Shown here: piece after piece, positions 47,132 to 57,892 of the stretch | Position numbering within the stretch: the stretch's first letter is position 1 | Layout of the letters: every line of letters begins with the position of its first letter | Assembly (NCBI RefSeq): GCF_900104135.1 | Contig: NZ_FNIV01000003.1 | Location: 186,001 to 250,000 of the forward strand | Source of the DNA: Halomonas shengliensis | GTDB lineage: Bacteria > Pseudomonadota > Gammaproteobacteria > Pseudomonadales > Halomonadaceae | Direction: 5' to 3' | DNA length: 64,000 nucleotides | Made by a program: the position numbers and the translations under genes | Notes under the pieces: model-generated | What the model was told of the DNA's origin: nothing | The model's input: only the letters and a program-made list of their open reading frames with translations | The model's database searches: none

Positions 47132-48433
47132 TCAGTCGGGGAGGGCCGGGGTGAGGTTCGTGGCCCCCTCGGCGGTGATCGCCAGGTTGTCCTCAATGCG
47201 GATGCCGCCGTGGTCGGCCAGGCGTTCCACCCGCCCCCAGTCGACGTCATCCCGTCCGCGATGCGCGGCCAGCAGCATCGGGATCACGTAGAGCCCGGGC
47301 TCGATGGTCACCACCATGCCCGCCTCAAGCCGGCGCGTCAGGCGCAGCGCCGGGTGGGCCTCGGGGGGCGGCAGCGGGCGACCCGCCGCGTCGACGCGCC
47401 CGGCGACGTCGTGGACCTGGACACCCAGCAGGTGCCCCAGGCCATGGGGGCAGAAGGCGCGGGTCAGGCCGCTCTCCACCGCGCCCTCTGCGGAACCGCG
47501 TACGATCCCTTGGTCGACCAGCAGCTCGGCAAGCTCCCGGTGCATCCTCTCCTGCAGCGCGACGAACTCGACCCCCGGGGAAAGCGCCGCGGCCAGGCGA
47601 TCCTTGATGGCGGTGACCCCCTCGATCAGCGGGGCGAAGGCCGGGTCGGCGTCCGGCCCCGCCCAGGTGCGGGTGATGTCGGCGCACAGCCCGCGGTGGC
47701 GATGGCCGGCATCCACCAGCAGGCTGTGGCGTCGGGCGGGGGCCTGGCGATCGTAGTGCTGGTAGTGCAGCACGCCGCCGTGGGCGTTGACCCCGACGAT
47801 GTTGGCGTAGGGCAGCTCGCCCTCACGCTGGCGGGAGGCGCCCAGGTAGGCGAGCTGGATATCCAGCTCGGCGCCGCCCTCCAGGAAGCGGCGCCGTGCC
47901 GCCGCATGCCCCGCCAGGGCCTGGCGGTTGGCCTCATGGATGCAGGCCACCTCATAGGCACTCTTGCGCACCCGCCCCTCGTCGAGGGCGGCGAGCAGCG
48001 CCGGCGGGTTGGCCTCGGCACCCAGCGCGCGGGCCTCACCGGCCTCGATGTCGCCGATCACCGCGAAGCGCCCGCCGGGCAGTGCCGGCGGGGTCTCGAA
48101 GCGGCCGCGCTCCACCTCGAAGCGGTTGACCCAGGGCTCGTCGGGCAGGGCGGCGGGCAGGTGCCAGAAGTCCTCGGGGGCGTGCAGGTAGAGGCGGGGT
48201 GTCTGGCCGGGGCGCACCAGCAGCCAGCTGTGGGCGAGATGGGCCTGGCCGGTCCAGTGCACGAAGTGGCCGTAGGCGACGAAGCTCGCCTCCTGGTCGT
48301 CACCAAGGTGGCAGCGCGGCCGGCCGCTGTGGATCAGCACGCCATCGAGCGCCTGATGGCCGAGCGTCTCGGCGTAGGCGGCGAGCAGGGCGTCGAGGTG
48401 GCGCGCCTGCAGGGTATCGAGGTCCTGGGTCAT
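47132..48433 (-). CDS. pepQ: Xaa-Pro dipeptidase PepQ
   Basis: This 433-residue M24-family metallopeptidase has the dinuclear metal set: Asp in LLVDAGH, Asp in CADITRTWAG, His in HGLGHLLGVQVHD, Glu in TIEPGLYVIP and Glu in IRIEDNLAIT. The length and motifs match bacterial Xaa-Pro dipeptidases (prolidases), which hydrolyse dipeptides with C-terminal proline; some also degrade organophosphorus esters. It lies 15 bp after the lysR stop, itself just downstream of the dipeptide transporter genes, so import and hydrolysis of peptides are probably linked. Confidence 0.92.
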   Translation of the reverse strand: MTQDLDTLQARHLDALLAAYAETLGHQALDGVLIHSGRPRCHLGDDQEASFVAYGHFVHWTGQAHLAHSWLLVRPGQTPRLYLHAPEDFWHLPAALPDEPWVNRFEVERGRFETPPALPGGRFAVIGDIEAGEARALGAEANPPALLAALDEGRVRKSAYEVACIHEANRQALAGHAAARRRFLEGGAELDIQLAYLGASRQREGELPYANIVGVNAHGGVLHYQHYDRQAPARRHSLLVDAGHRHRGLCADITRTWAGPDADPAFAPLIEGVTAIKDRLAAALSPGVEFVALQERMHRELAELLVDQGIVRGSAEGAVESGLTRAFCPHGLGHLLGVQVHDVAGRVDAAGRPLPPPEAHPALRLTRRLEAGMVVTIEPGLYVIPMLLAAHRGRDDVDWGRVERLADHGGIRIEDNLAITAEGATNLTPALPD

Positions 48434-48448
48434 GGGGTCTCCGGTGAA

Positions 48449-49357
48449 TCAGGGTGAGGCGGCCGCGGCGATCTCCTCCCACAGGGCCGTCACCGCGGCG
48501 GGGTTTTGCTCGGCGCGGCGGAACAGGCGGATCTCCAGCGGCACCTGCCAGCGCTCGCCGCCGGCCGGCACCAGCTCGCCCCTGGCCAGCGCCTCGCGCA
48601 CGCTGGCCTCGGGCAGCCAGCCCAGGCCGTAGCCCAGGGCGACCAGCTCGCGGATGTTGCTGCTCTGGATGCTCTCGTTGAGGATGCTGAAGGCCGGGGC
48701 ATCGCCCAGCCGCGCCAGGTGGGCGCGGATGGCGGCGTCGGTCAGCCCCCGCGGGTGGTAGGCGATCAGCGGCAGGCGCAGCGCCTCCTCCAGGGCGAAG
48801 CGCGGTCGACCGCCGGCCTCGGGCAGCGAGACCGGCACCAGCCGCTCGCTGCCGAGCCGGCAGGAGACGAACTCACTGGTGTCGGGTTCGATGCCGCAGG
48901 GCGTCTCGGGCCAGTAGCAGAGCACCAGGTCGCACTCGTCCCGGGCCAGGGCGCGGAAGAAGTCGTCCACCAGCCAGCCGGTGGCGCGCAGGTCGGGGAC
49001 GATCGGCGGCGGTACCACCCAGCGCCCCAGCCAGCCGGGCACGAAGTGGGTCAGCAGGCTCTGGGGGGTGGCCAGGCGGATGCGGCCGGCCTGCTGCTCA
49101 CCGAGCTGGGCGATGCGCCGGCGGCTGTCGGCGAGGCGTTGGGTCACGTCATGGCACAGGGCCAGGAACTCCTCGCCGGCCGGTGTCAGCGAAAGGGGCA
49201 GCGTCTGGCGGTTGACCAGCACGCTGCCCATCTCCTCCTCGAGCAGCTTGATGCGCCGGGAGAAGGTGGGCTGGGTGACGTTCTGCTGCTCGGCGGCACG
49301 CGAAAAGTGCCGCGTCCTCGCCAGGGCGATGAAGTCGTCGAGCCAGCGCAGTTCCAT
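48449..49357 (-). CDS. LysR-family transcriptional regulator (peptide cluster)
   Basis: This 302-residue protein has a LysR HTH (FIALARTRHFSRAAEQQNVTQPTFSRRI) and an effector domain. It is encoded between dppF (55 bp upstream) and pepQ (15 bp downstream), all minus-strand, so it probably regulates the peptide-uptake/dipeptidase genes or is co-expressed with them. The effector is not identifiable. It resembles the other LysR protein at 16741-17658 in N-terminal sequence. Confidence 0.92.
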   Translation of the reverse strand: MELRWLDDFIALARTRHFSRAAEQQNVTQPTFSRRIKLLEEEMGSVLVNRQTLPLSLTPAGEEFLALCHDVTQRLADSRRRIAQLGEQQAGRIRLATPQSLLTHFVPGWLGRWVVPPPIVPDLRATGWLVDDFFRALARDECDLVLCYWPETPCGIEPDTSEFVSCRLGSERLVPVSLPEAGGRPRFALEEALRLPLIAYHPRGLTDAAIRAHLARLGDAPAFSILNESIQSSNIRELVALGYGLGWLPEASVREALARGELVPAGGERWQVPLEIRLFRRAEQNPAAVTALWEEIAAAASP

Positions 49358-49412
49358 CGTCTCTCCCGGTCGGGGCCATCGAATCCGGCATTATGCCAGA
49401 GCGGGTCGGGGC

Positions 49413-50476
49413 TCAGTCGAGGCGCCCCTCCTCGATGGCGTGGCAGGCGACCTGGCTGCCGTCGTCGCGGGCGATCAGCGCGGGCACCTCCTGGCGACAG
49501 CGGGCGTTGGCATGCGGGCAGCGCGCGTGGAAGACGCAGCCCGAAGGCAGGTGCACCGGCGTGGGCACCTCGCCCTCCAGGCGGATATGCTGCGGCCGGT
49601 CGTCCTCGAGGCGCGGGATCGCCGACATCAGCGCCCGGGTGTAGGGGTGGCGCGGCGTGGCGAAGAGCGTCGCCGTGGGCGCCACCTCGCACACCCTTCC
49701 CAGGTACATCACCGCCACCCGGGTGCCGAAGTGCTCCACCACGGCGAGGTCATGGGTGATGAAGAGGTAGGTGAGGTGGCGGTCGCGCTGGGCGTCCATT
49801 AGCAGGTTGAGCACCTGGGCCTGGATGGAGACGTCCAGCGCCGAGATCGGCTCGTCGGCGACGATGAACTCAGGGTCCACGGCCAGCGCCCGGGCGATGG
49901 CGATGCGTTGGCGCTGGCCGCCGGAGAACTCGTGGCCATAGCGCTTGCCCCAGTCCGCGGCGATGCCCACCGAGCCCATCACCTCGGCGACCTTGTCGCT
50001 GACCTGCTGGCGGCTCCAGTCGGGGTGGTGCAGGCGGATCGGCTCCTCCAGGGTCTGCTGGATGGTCATGCGCGGGTTCAGCGACGCATAGGGGTTCTGG
50101 AAGATCATCTGCATGCGCCGACGGTAGGGCATCAGCGCCTGGGTCGAGAGGTTATCGATGCGCTGGCCGTCGTAGCGGATCTCGCCGGCCGAGGGGTGCA
50201 GCAGGCCCATCACGGTGCGCGCCACCGTGGACTTGCCGCAGCCCGACTCGCCCACCACGCAGAGGGCCTCGCCGCGCTGGATCTCGAGGTCGACGCCGTT
50301 GATGGCGTGGACATGCTCCTGCTCGCGCACCAGCTTGCCGCCCTTGAACTTGAGCTGCTCAAGGAAGTCGCCGGAGAGCGAGAAGCGCTTTTCCAGGCCG
50401 CGGATCTCCAGCAGCGGGCGGGCGGCCTCGTCGCCGGTGGCGGCCGGATGGGCGAGGGGGGCAGTCGCGGTAGCGG

Positions 50477-50480
<4 letters not shown>
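49413..50480 (-). CDS. dppF: Peptide ABC transporter ATP-binding protein (DppF-like)
   Basis: This 355-residue ABC ATPase has Walker A GESGCGKST, Q-loop in MIFQNPYASLNPRM, signature FSGGQRQRIAIARAL, Walker B FIVADEP and the His loop FITHDL, followed by an oligopeptide-transporter C-terminal domain with CxHPRCP-like Cys (GCVFHARCPHA). DppF/OppF proteins pair with DppD/OppD. The gene overlaps dppD by 4 bp (ATGA). The start chosen has GAGGAG upstream. Confidence 0.93.
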
Positions 50481-51499
<1,019 letters not shown>

Positions 51500-51503
51500 G
51501 GGA

Positions 51504-51590
51504 TCAGCCCTTGTGCAGCATGAAGAGGCGCGGGTTGAGCACTTCGTGCCAGCAACCGTCGGAAAGATGAAAGGATTCGATATTCGGCAT
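51504..51590 (-). other. 28-codon mini-ORF resembling the DppC C-terminus
   Basis: ATG at 51590 to the TGA at 51504-51506 encodes MPNIESFHLSDGCWHEVLNP and then RLFMLHKG. The last part resembles the dppC tail (LLGDWLRDVLNPRLYKG): both share a WxxVLNPRL core and end KG plus stop. In each case the AAGGGCTGA end is followed by 4 nt and the ATG of the next ORF. Either a duplicated 3' segment of dppC or a remnant of a second permease gene; whether it is translated is unknown. Confidence 0.45.
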
Positions 51591-51594
51591 GTTC

Positions 51595-52551
51595 TCAGCC
51601 CTTGTAGAGTCGCGGGTTGAGAACATCACGCAGCCAGTCGCCGAGCAGGTTGATCACCAGCACCAGCACCACCAGCACCGCGCCCGGGATCAGGGTGATC
51701 CACCACGAGCCCGACTGGATGTAGTCGAAGCCCGACTTGATCAGCGAACCCAGCGACGGGTGGGTCTCCGGCATGCCCAGCCCCAGGAAGGAGAGGGCGG
51801 CCTCGGAGATGATGGCGTTGGCCACCTGCACGGTGGAGATGACGAAGATCGGCGACAGGGTATTGGGCAGGATATGGCGGAACATGATGCGCCGGCTGGG
51901 CAGGCCCATGGTGCGGGCGGCGTCCACGTACTCCTTGCCCTTCTCGGCCAGCACCGAGGCGCGCACGGTACGCGCGTACTGGGGCCACTCCGCCAGGCCG
52001 ATGATCAGCACCAGCAGCGGCACCGCATAGGCGCTGAAGGTGGCGCCGCCGAAGATCGCCTTGACCAGGGCACCGACCACGATGGCCACCATCAGGGTGG
52101 AGAAGGAGAGCTGGATGTCGGCCAGGCGCATCAGGAAGGCGTCGATGCGCCCGCCCAGGTAGCCGGCCAGCAGGCCGAACACCACCCCCAGCAGCGCCTG
52201 CAGGGCCACCGCACCGAAGCCGATGATCAGCGATACCCGGGCGCCGTAGAGGATGGTGGAGAGCAGGTCGCGACCCTGGGCGTCGGTCCCCAGCAGGTAG
52301 GCGGGGTCGCTGCCGTCGATCCAGAAGGGCGGCAGTTCCGAGGCCAGGATGTCGATCTGCGCCAGGTCGTAGGGGTTCATCGGCGCCAGCCACGGCGCCA
52401 GCACGGCGCAGGCGACGAAGGCGATGAACACCGCGAGGCTGACCTGGGCGATCAGGTCACGCCGGAAGCTGTAGAGCAGGTAGGAGTCGCGGAAGCGCGC
52501 CCAGCGGCTCGGCAGGGCGGCGGTCGGCTGGAGAGAGGTCTCGGTGCTCAT
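51595..52551 (-). CDS. dppC: Peptide ABC transporter permease (DppC-like)
   Basis: This 318-residue inner membrane permease has six membrane segments (the first about residues 35-55, VSLAVFIAFVACAVLAPWLAP), with a cytoplasmic EAA loop (EYVDAARTMGLPSRRIMFRHILPNTLSP) that contacts the ATPases. An N-terminal cytoplasmic part of about 35 residues precedes the first segment. The start overlaps dppB by 4 bp (ATGA). The C-terminus (LRDVLNPRLYKG) is mirrored in the mini-ORF downstream. Confidence 0.93.
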   Translation of the reverse strand: MSTETSLQPTAALPSRWARFRDSYLLYSFRRDLIAQVSLAVFIAFVACAVLAPWLAPMNPYDLAQIDILASELPPFWIDGSDPAYLLGTDAQGRDLLSTILYGARVSLIIGFGAVALQALLGVVFGLLAGYLGGRIDAFLMRLADIQLSFSTLMVAIVVGALVKAIFGGATFSAYAVPLLVLIIGLAEWPQYARTVRASVLAEKGKEYVDAARTMGLPSRRIMFRHILPNTLSPIFVISTVQVANAIISEAALSFLGLGMPETHPSLGSLIKSGFDYIQSGSWWITLIPGAVLVVLVLVINLLGDWLRDVLNPRLYKG

Positions 52552-53594
52552 GCGGGCTTGCCTGTCAGCTTGACGGTGGGGTTGACCAGGCCGTAGATCA
52601 GGTCCACCAGGGTATTGGTGATGACGAAGATCAGGCCGACAATCATCAGGTAGGTGACGATCAGCGGGATGTCCGAGCGGTTGATGGCGTTGAGGAACAT
52701 CAGCCCCATGCCGGGCCACTGGAACACCGTCTCGGTGAGGATGGTGTAGGCCACCAGGGTACCGATCTGCACCCCGCCCACGGTGATCACCGGCAGCATG
52801 GTGTTCTTCAGCGCATGCAGGAAGTAGATACGCCGCAGGCGGATGCCCTTGGCCCGGGCGAACTTGACGTACTCCGACTGCAGCACCTCGAGCATCTCGG
52901 CGCGGATCAGGCGAATGAACAGCGGCAGCATGATCGAGGCCAGCGAGATCGCCGGCAGCACCAGGTAGACCAGGCCGTCGAGGGAGGCGAAGTTGGTGTA
53001 CCAGGTGCCGAAGACGTGCACCGGGTCACCGCGGCCGTAGGCGGGCATGCCGCCCTCGGTGGAGAGCAGGCCGTTGAGCCAGCTGCCCCAGCCGGTATCG
53101 GCGGGGAAGGGGGACCAGGTGACGCCGATGGCGAACAACTGGATCAGCACGATGGCGGTGAGGAACACCGGGATCGAGATGCCGACGATGGAGACCCCCA
53201 TGAAGAAACGTGACAACAGGGCGCGGGGCTTGATGGCGCTGTAGACGCCGATGGGCACCGACAGCAGCACGATCAGCAGGGTGGTGGCCGCCACCAGCTC
53301 CAGGGTCGCCGGCAGGTGGCGCAGGACTACCTCGGTGGTCGGCTCGTTGAAGATGTAGGAGTAGCCGAAGTCGAGCTGGGCGGCGTTCCTGGCGAAGCGC
53401 AGGTACTGGACCAGGAAGGGATCGTTGAGCCCCAGCTCCTCGCGCAGGGCCTCGCGCTCGCTCTCGGGCACCGACTGGCCGACCATCTGCTGGATGGGGT
53501 CGCCCAGGTTGTCCTGGATGGAGAAGGCGATGATGCTGATGACGAACATCACCAGCAGCGCATGGAAGAGGCGCTTGATCAGGAAGGCGATCAT
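52548..53594 (-). CDS. dppB: Peptide ABC transporter permease (DppB-like)
   Basis: This 348-residue permease starts MIAFLIKRLFHALLVMFVIS, the usual DppB/OppB N-terminus (family MLRYILRRL-like), and has an EAA loop (EYVKFARAKGIRLRRIYFLHALKNTMLPV). It forms the translocation pore with DppC. It begins 101 bp after dppA, with two hairpins between. A longer extracytoplasmic stretch between membrane segments (AIGVTWSPFPADTGWGSWLNG) matches the family. Confidence 0.93.
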   Translation of the reverse strand: MIAFLIKRLFHALLVMFVISIIAFSIQDNLGDPIQQMVGQSVPESEREALREELGLNDPFLVQYLRFARNAAQLDFGYSYIFNEPTTEVVLRHLPATLELVAATTLLIVLLSVPIGVYSAIKPRALLSRFFMGVSIVGISIPVFLTAIVLIQLFAIGVTWSPFPADTGWGSWLNGLLSTEGGMPAYGRGDPVHVFGTWYTNFASLDGLVYLVLPAISLASIMLPLFIRLIRAEMLEVLQSEYVKFARAKGIRLRRIYFLHALKNTMLPVITVGGVQIGTLVAYTILTETVFQWPGMGLMFLNAINRSDIPLIVTYLMIVGLIFVITNTLVDLIYGLVNPTVKLTGKPA

Positions 53595-53621
53595 GTCGGG
53601 CGTCCTGTGGGCATACAGGCG

Positions 53622-53688
53622 GCGACGCCCTCGCGTTCCGAGGGCGTCGCGCGGTCAGCGGGAATGGGTGCCGGCCCGACGGGCCGGC
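53622..53688 (-). terminator. Two hairpins between dppA and dppB
   Basis: Hairpin 1: GCGACGCCCTCG (53622-53633) with CGAGGGCGTCGC (53639-53650), loop CGTTC. Hairpin 2: GCCGGCCC (53670-53677) with GGGCCGGC (53681-53688), loop GAC. There is no T-run on the minus strand. In peptide transporter operons such hairpins stabilise the binding-protein message so that it exceeds the permease message; that is the likely role here. Confidence 0.55.
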
Positions 53689-53695
53689 GGGTGAT

Positions 53696-55264
53696 TCACT
53701 CGGCCTCGTCGACGACCAGGTCCCCCAGGTAGGGGAAGTTCATCACATTGAGCACCGGCTCGATGTTGACGTTGGGCGCCGCGGCCCAGGCCAGGTCCTG
53801 CCAGTGCAGGGGCACGAAGGCGGCCTCGTCGTAGAGGGTCTGCTCGACCTGCTGGAGCATCTCGGCACGCTTCTCCAGGTCGACCTCCAGGTTGGCCTCG
53901 GCCACCAGCTTGTCGAGCTTCGGGTTGCAGTAGTTGCCGGCGTTGTACTGGCCGGCACCGGTGTCCGCATCCGGGCAGGCGGTGAGGTACTCGTGGAAGT
54001 TGGCGCTGTCCTCGGTGTCGGCGTGCCAGCCGATCATCATCATGTCGGCGGCGCGGTTGTCGAACTCGCCCCAGTACTGGGCCTTGGGCAGGGTCTTGAG
54101 GTCGACGTCGACGTTGATGCGCGCCAGCATGGTGGCCACCGCCTGGGCGATCTTGGCGTCGTTCACGTGCGCCATCATGGTGATCTCGAAGCCGTCAGCG
54201 TAGCCCGCTTCCTCCATCAGCGCCTGGGCCTTCTCCAGGTCGTAGCGACGCTCCAGGGAGTCGATATGGCCCGCGTAGCCCTCCGGGGAGAACTGCGCCG
54301 CCGGGGTGGCGAAGCCCTTCATCAGGCGGTCGGCGATGGCGTCCTGGTTCACCGCATAGGCGAAGGCCTGGCGCACCTTCGGATCCTTGAAGGCCTCGAC
54401 CCGCTCCTGGTTCATGTGGAAGAAGATGATGCGAGTGCCGGACATGGTGACCAGCTTGGCATCCTCGCTCTCGCGCACGCGCTCCAGGTCGTTGGGCGGC
54501 ACCGGGGCGATGAAGTCGACGTCACCGGAGAGCAGGGCGGCCACGCGGGTGGCGTTCTCGCTGATCGGGGTCAGCACGATGGTGTCGACGTTGCCCGGGG
54601 AGTCGCCGTCCCAGTAGTTGGGGTTACGCTCGAACTCCATGCGCACGCCCTTGCGGTGCTCCACCACGGTGTAGGGGCCGGTGCCGGAGAGGTTCGCGGA
54701 GGCGAAGGAGTTGCCGTTCTTGACGATCTCGTCCTTGGGGTCGCCATCCTCGTCGGTGCCGCTGTAGAAGGCGCTGTCCATCGGGAAGATGTAGGTGGCC
54801 AGGTTGAGCAGCAGCGGGTAGGGCTCGGCGGTGGTGATCTCGACGGTATGGTCGTCGATGGCCTCGACGCTGGCGATCGGGTCGAAGATCGCCTTGAAGT
54901 CGGGGCTGCGCTTGAGGCGCTCCACGGTCCACACCACGTCCTCGGCGGTGAAGGGGTTGCCGCTATGGAATTCGACACCCTCGCGCAGGGTCATGCGCAT
55001 GGTGGTGTCGTCCACCTGCTCCCAGCCGGTGGCCAGGCGCGGCTCGAACGACAGGTCCTGGTCCCAGCGCACCAGCGGGTCGTGGGTCATGTGCGACAGC
55101 TGCAGGATGCCGCCGGAGAGCTGCTCATGGATATCCAGCGATACCGGGTCGGCATCGTAGGCCATGCGCAGGGTGGTCTCGGCGCTGGCGGTGGCGGGCA
55201 GCAGCGCCGCCCCGGTCATGGTGGCGCCGACGACGGCGGCGAGGAGGGTACGCTTGAACATCAT
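53696..55264 (-). CDS. dppA: Peptide ABC transporter substrate-binding protein (family 5)
   Basis: This 522-residue periplasmic protein has a signal peptide (cut after ATASA), then the SBP_bac_5 sequence with MAYDADPVSLDIHEQLSGG, the TLREGVEFHSGNPFTAEDVVWTVER block typical of dipeptide/oligopeptide binders, and HWQDLAWAAAPNV near the C-terminus. It lies first in the dpp cluster. Di- or oligopeptide specificity is not certain. A second Met directly after the first is an alternative start. No lipobox is present, so it is soluble periplasmic. Confidence 0.92.
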   Translation of the reverse strand: MMFKRTLLAAVVGATMTGAALLPATASAETTLRMAYDADPVSLDIHEQLSGGILQLSHMTHDPLVRWDQDLSFEPRLATGWEQVDDTTMRMTLREGVEFHSGNPFTAEDVVWTVERLKRSPDFKAIFDPIASVEAIDDHTVEITTAEPYPLLLNLATYIFPMDSAFYSGTDEDGDPKDEIVKNGNSFASANLSGTGPYTVVEHRKGVRMEFERNPNYWDGDSPGNVDTIVLTPISENATRVAALLSGDVDFIAPVPPNDLERVRESEDAKLVTMSGTRIIFFHMNQERVEAFKDPKVRQAFAYAVNQDAIADRLMKGFATPAAQFSPEGYAGHIDSLERRYDLEKAQALMEEAGYADGFEITMMAHVNDAKIAQAVATMLARINVDVDLKTLPKAQYWGEFDNRAADMMMIGWHADTEDSANFHEYLTACPDADTGAGQYNAGNYCNPKLDKLVAEANLEVDLEKRAEMLQQVEQTLYDEAAFVPLHWQDLAWAAAPNVNIEPVLNVMNFPYLGDLVVDEAE

Positions 55265-55326
55265 GTCGGGTTCCCTTTCGGATTGTTGTGGGGGCGCGAT
55301 CACGGCACGCGGCGATTGCCCCTCAC

Positions 55327-55356
55327 AACATAGAGACCCGACGGCGCTCGCCACAA
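55327..55356 (-). promoter_or_regulatory. Candidate promoter for dppA
   Basis: On the minus strand: -35-like TTGTGG (complement of 55351-55356) and -10-like TATGTT (complement of 55327-55332), spacer 18 bp, about 60 bp before dppA. The -35 matches the consensus poorly. Confidence 0.35.
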
Positions 55357-55417
55357 TCGAAATTCCGACTGGCGCCATGCGCGGGATGAATCGGCAGGGA
55401 AAGCGTTACACCTTGGT

Positions 55418-56059
<642 letters not shown>

Positions 56060-56225
56060 GGCGGGCTCTTCGCTAGCGGGTGGGTGGCGCCCTTTTACCC
56101 CCGGCGCCGGCGAGGGTCAACCGCGGGCGACGGGGGCGACCCCGCGTCATGCCGTGGGTTGCCCTTGGCTGCTATCATCGCCGCATCCGACCCCGGGCCC
56201 CTGACCCACCACAAGGAGCGAGACC

Positions 56226-57605
56226 GTGTCCGACCTCGATACCACCACCTACGACTGGGACCTCTTCGTGATCGGCGCCGGCTCCGGCGGCGTCAGGGCG
56301 GCGCGCACAGCCGCCGCCACCGGCGCCCGCGTGGCCGTGGCGGAGGACCGCTACCTGGGCGGTACCTGCGTCAACGTGGGCTGCGTGCCCAAGAAGCTCT
56401 ACTCCTTCGCCGCCCACTTCCACGACGCCTTCGAGGATGCCGAAGGCTTCGGCTGGCGGCTCGGCGAGCCGCCGACCTTCGACTGGCCGACCCTGCGCGA
56501 CAACAAGGTGGGCGAGATCAAGCGCCTCAATGGCATCTATGCGCGCCTGCTGGATGGCGCCGGGGTGCGCCTGATCAATGGCCGCGCCCGGGTGCTGGAT
56601 GCCCATCGCGTCGCCGTGGGCGACGAGGTGCACAGCGCCGCTAAGATCCTGGTGGCGGTGGGCGGCTGGCCCTGGATTCCCGAATTCCCGGGCAGCGAGC
56701 TCGCCCTGAGCTCCAACGAGGTGTTCGACCTCGACCGCTTCCCCGAGCGCTTCCTGGTGCTGGGCGGCGGCTATATCGCCGTGGAGTTCGCCAGCATCTT
56801 CAATGGCCTGGGCAGCGAGACCCACCTGATCTACCGCGGCGAGCTGTTCCTGCGCGGCTTCGACCGCGAGGTGCGCGAGTTCACCAGGGACCAGATGGCC
56901 GCCAAGGGCGTCGACCTGCGCTTCGACACCAACGTCGAGCGTATCGAGCGCGTCGAGGGCGGCCTGGCGGTGACCCTCACCGACGGCGAGACGCTGGAGG
57001 TGGATGCGGTGCTCGCCGCTACCGGCCGCCGCCCGCACCTCGAGGGGCTGGGCCTGGAGGCGCTGGGGGTTGAGCTCGACGACGGCGGCTACATCCAGGT
57101 CAACGAGCGTTTCGAGAGCTCGGTGCCCTCGGTGCTGGCCCTGGGCGACGTCATCGGCGGCCCCGAGCTCACCCCGGTGGCGCTGGCCGAGGCGATGCAC
57201 CTGGTGCGCTGCCACTTCGAGGCGACGCCGCCGAACGCATCGCTTGACTACGCCAACATCCCCACCGCGGTGTTCTGCCATCCCAACATCGGCACCGTGG
57301 GCCTCTCCGAGGAGGAGGCCAGGGAACGTTACGATGCGATCCGCGTCTACAGCGCCGACTTCCGCCCCATGAAGCACACCCTGTCGGGCAGCAATGAGCG
57401 CTGCCTGATGAAGCTGATCGTGGATGACGAAAGCGACGTGGTGGTGGGCGCGCATATGGTGGGCGAGGAGGCCGGCGAGGTGATCCAGGGCATCGCCATC
57501 GCCGTGAAGGCGGGCCTGACCAAGGCCGACTTCGACGCCACCGTGGGCATCCATCCCACCGGCGCCGAGGAGTTCGTCACCATGCGCACGCCGACGCGGC
57601 GCTGA
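56226..57605 (+). CDS. gorA: Glutathione-disulfide reductase
   Basis: This 459-residue flavoprotein has the FAD motif [26 protein letters not shown], the redox-active disulfide [14 protein letters not shown], the NADP motif [15 protein letters not shown] and the C-terminal HPTGAEE, where His is the catalytic base. VNVGCVPKK and the NADP-site residues fit glutathione reductase. It starts with GTG; CAAGGAG lies upstream. It is divergent from can. A glutaredoxin gene is near the other end of the window. A terminator follows. Confidence 0.94.
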   Translation: MSDLDTTTYDWDLFVIGAGSGGVRAARTAAATGARVAVAEDRYLGGTCVNVGCVPKKLYSFAAHFHDAFEDAEGFGWRLGEPPTFDWPTLRDNKVGEIKRLNGIYARLLDGAGVRLINGRARVLDAHRVAVGDEVHSAAKILVAVGGWPWIPEFPGSELALSSNEVFDLDRFPERFLVLGGGYIAVEFASIFNGLGSETHLIYRGELFLRGFDREVREFTRDQMAAKGVDLRFDTNVERIERVEGGLAVTLTDGETLEVDAVLAATGRRPHLEGLGLEALGVELDDGGYIQVNERFESSVPSVLALGDVIGGPELTPVALAEAMHLVRCHFEATPPNASLDYANIPTAVFCHPNIGTVGLSEEEARERYDAIRVYSADFRPMKHTLSGSNERCLMKLIVDDESDVVVGAHMVGEEAGEVIQGIAIAVKAGLTKADFDATVGIHPTGAEEFVTMRTPTRR

Positions 57606-57614
57606 TCTGACTGC

Positions 57615-57643
57615 AAGGAGGCCGCCACTTGGCGGCCTTCTTC
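57615..57643 (+). terminator. Terminator after gorA
   Basis: GGCCGCC (57620-57626) pairs with GGCGGCC (57631-57637) around ACTT, with further AAGGA/TTCTT pairing outside and a T-rich stretch (TTCTTCGTT) after it. Confidence 0.7.
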
Positions 57644-57665
57644 GTTGGGGCCACCCCGGTCCGTC

Positions 57666-57809
57666 TGGACTAGACTGAGCTCATCGACCCCACCGCGAGA
57701 TTCTCTGCCGCGAGCACAAGACTGAACTCATCGACAACCACAGCGAGATTCCCTACCGCGAGCACAAGACTGAACTCATCGACAACCACAGCGAGATTCC
57801 CTACCGCGA
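57666..57809. repeat. 48-bp tandem repeat, three copies
   Basis: Copies two (57714-57761) and three (57762-57809) are identical; copy one (57666-57713) is degenerate. The unit contains AAGACTGAACTCATCGACAA and GAGATTCCCTACCGCGA. In one plus-strand frame each unit reads 16 codons (TELIDNHSEIPYREHK), but a stop in copy one and the lack of a start make coding unlikely. It sits just before the ectA promoter. Confidence 0.8.
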
Positions 57810-57837
57810 GCGCCCCTTGCATAATTTTCCGTTATGG

Positions 57838-57892
57838 TTTGCGGCTCGCAAAATAATGGCAAATTTGAGATTTGGCCGACGCTTGGTATAAT
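57838..57892 (+). promoter_or_regulatory. Strong ectABC promoter with upstream palindrome
   Basis: -35 TTGAGA (57865-57870) and -10 TATAAT (57887-57892) have a 16-bp spacer; ectA starts 33 bp further on. TTTGCG (57838-57843) and CGCAAA (57847-57852) form a small palindrome 12 bp before the -35. Salt-regulated sigma70- and sigma38-type promoters are reported upstream of ectA in Halomonas elongata; whether this is the equivalent is inference. Confidence 0.7.

Noticed and set aside
53804..55333. 509-codon open frame antisense to dppA
   Set aside because: The sense strand encodes a full substrate-binding protein with signal peptide; the antisense product has no family features.
57666..57809. CRISPR-like array
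   Set aside because: The 48-bp repeats are directly contiguous without spacers and there are no cas genes.
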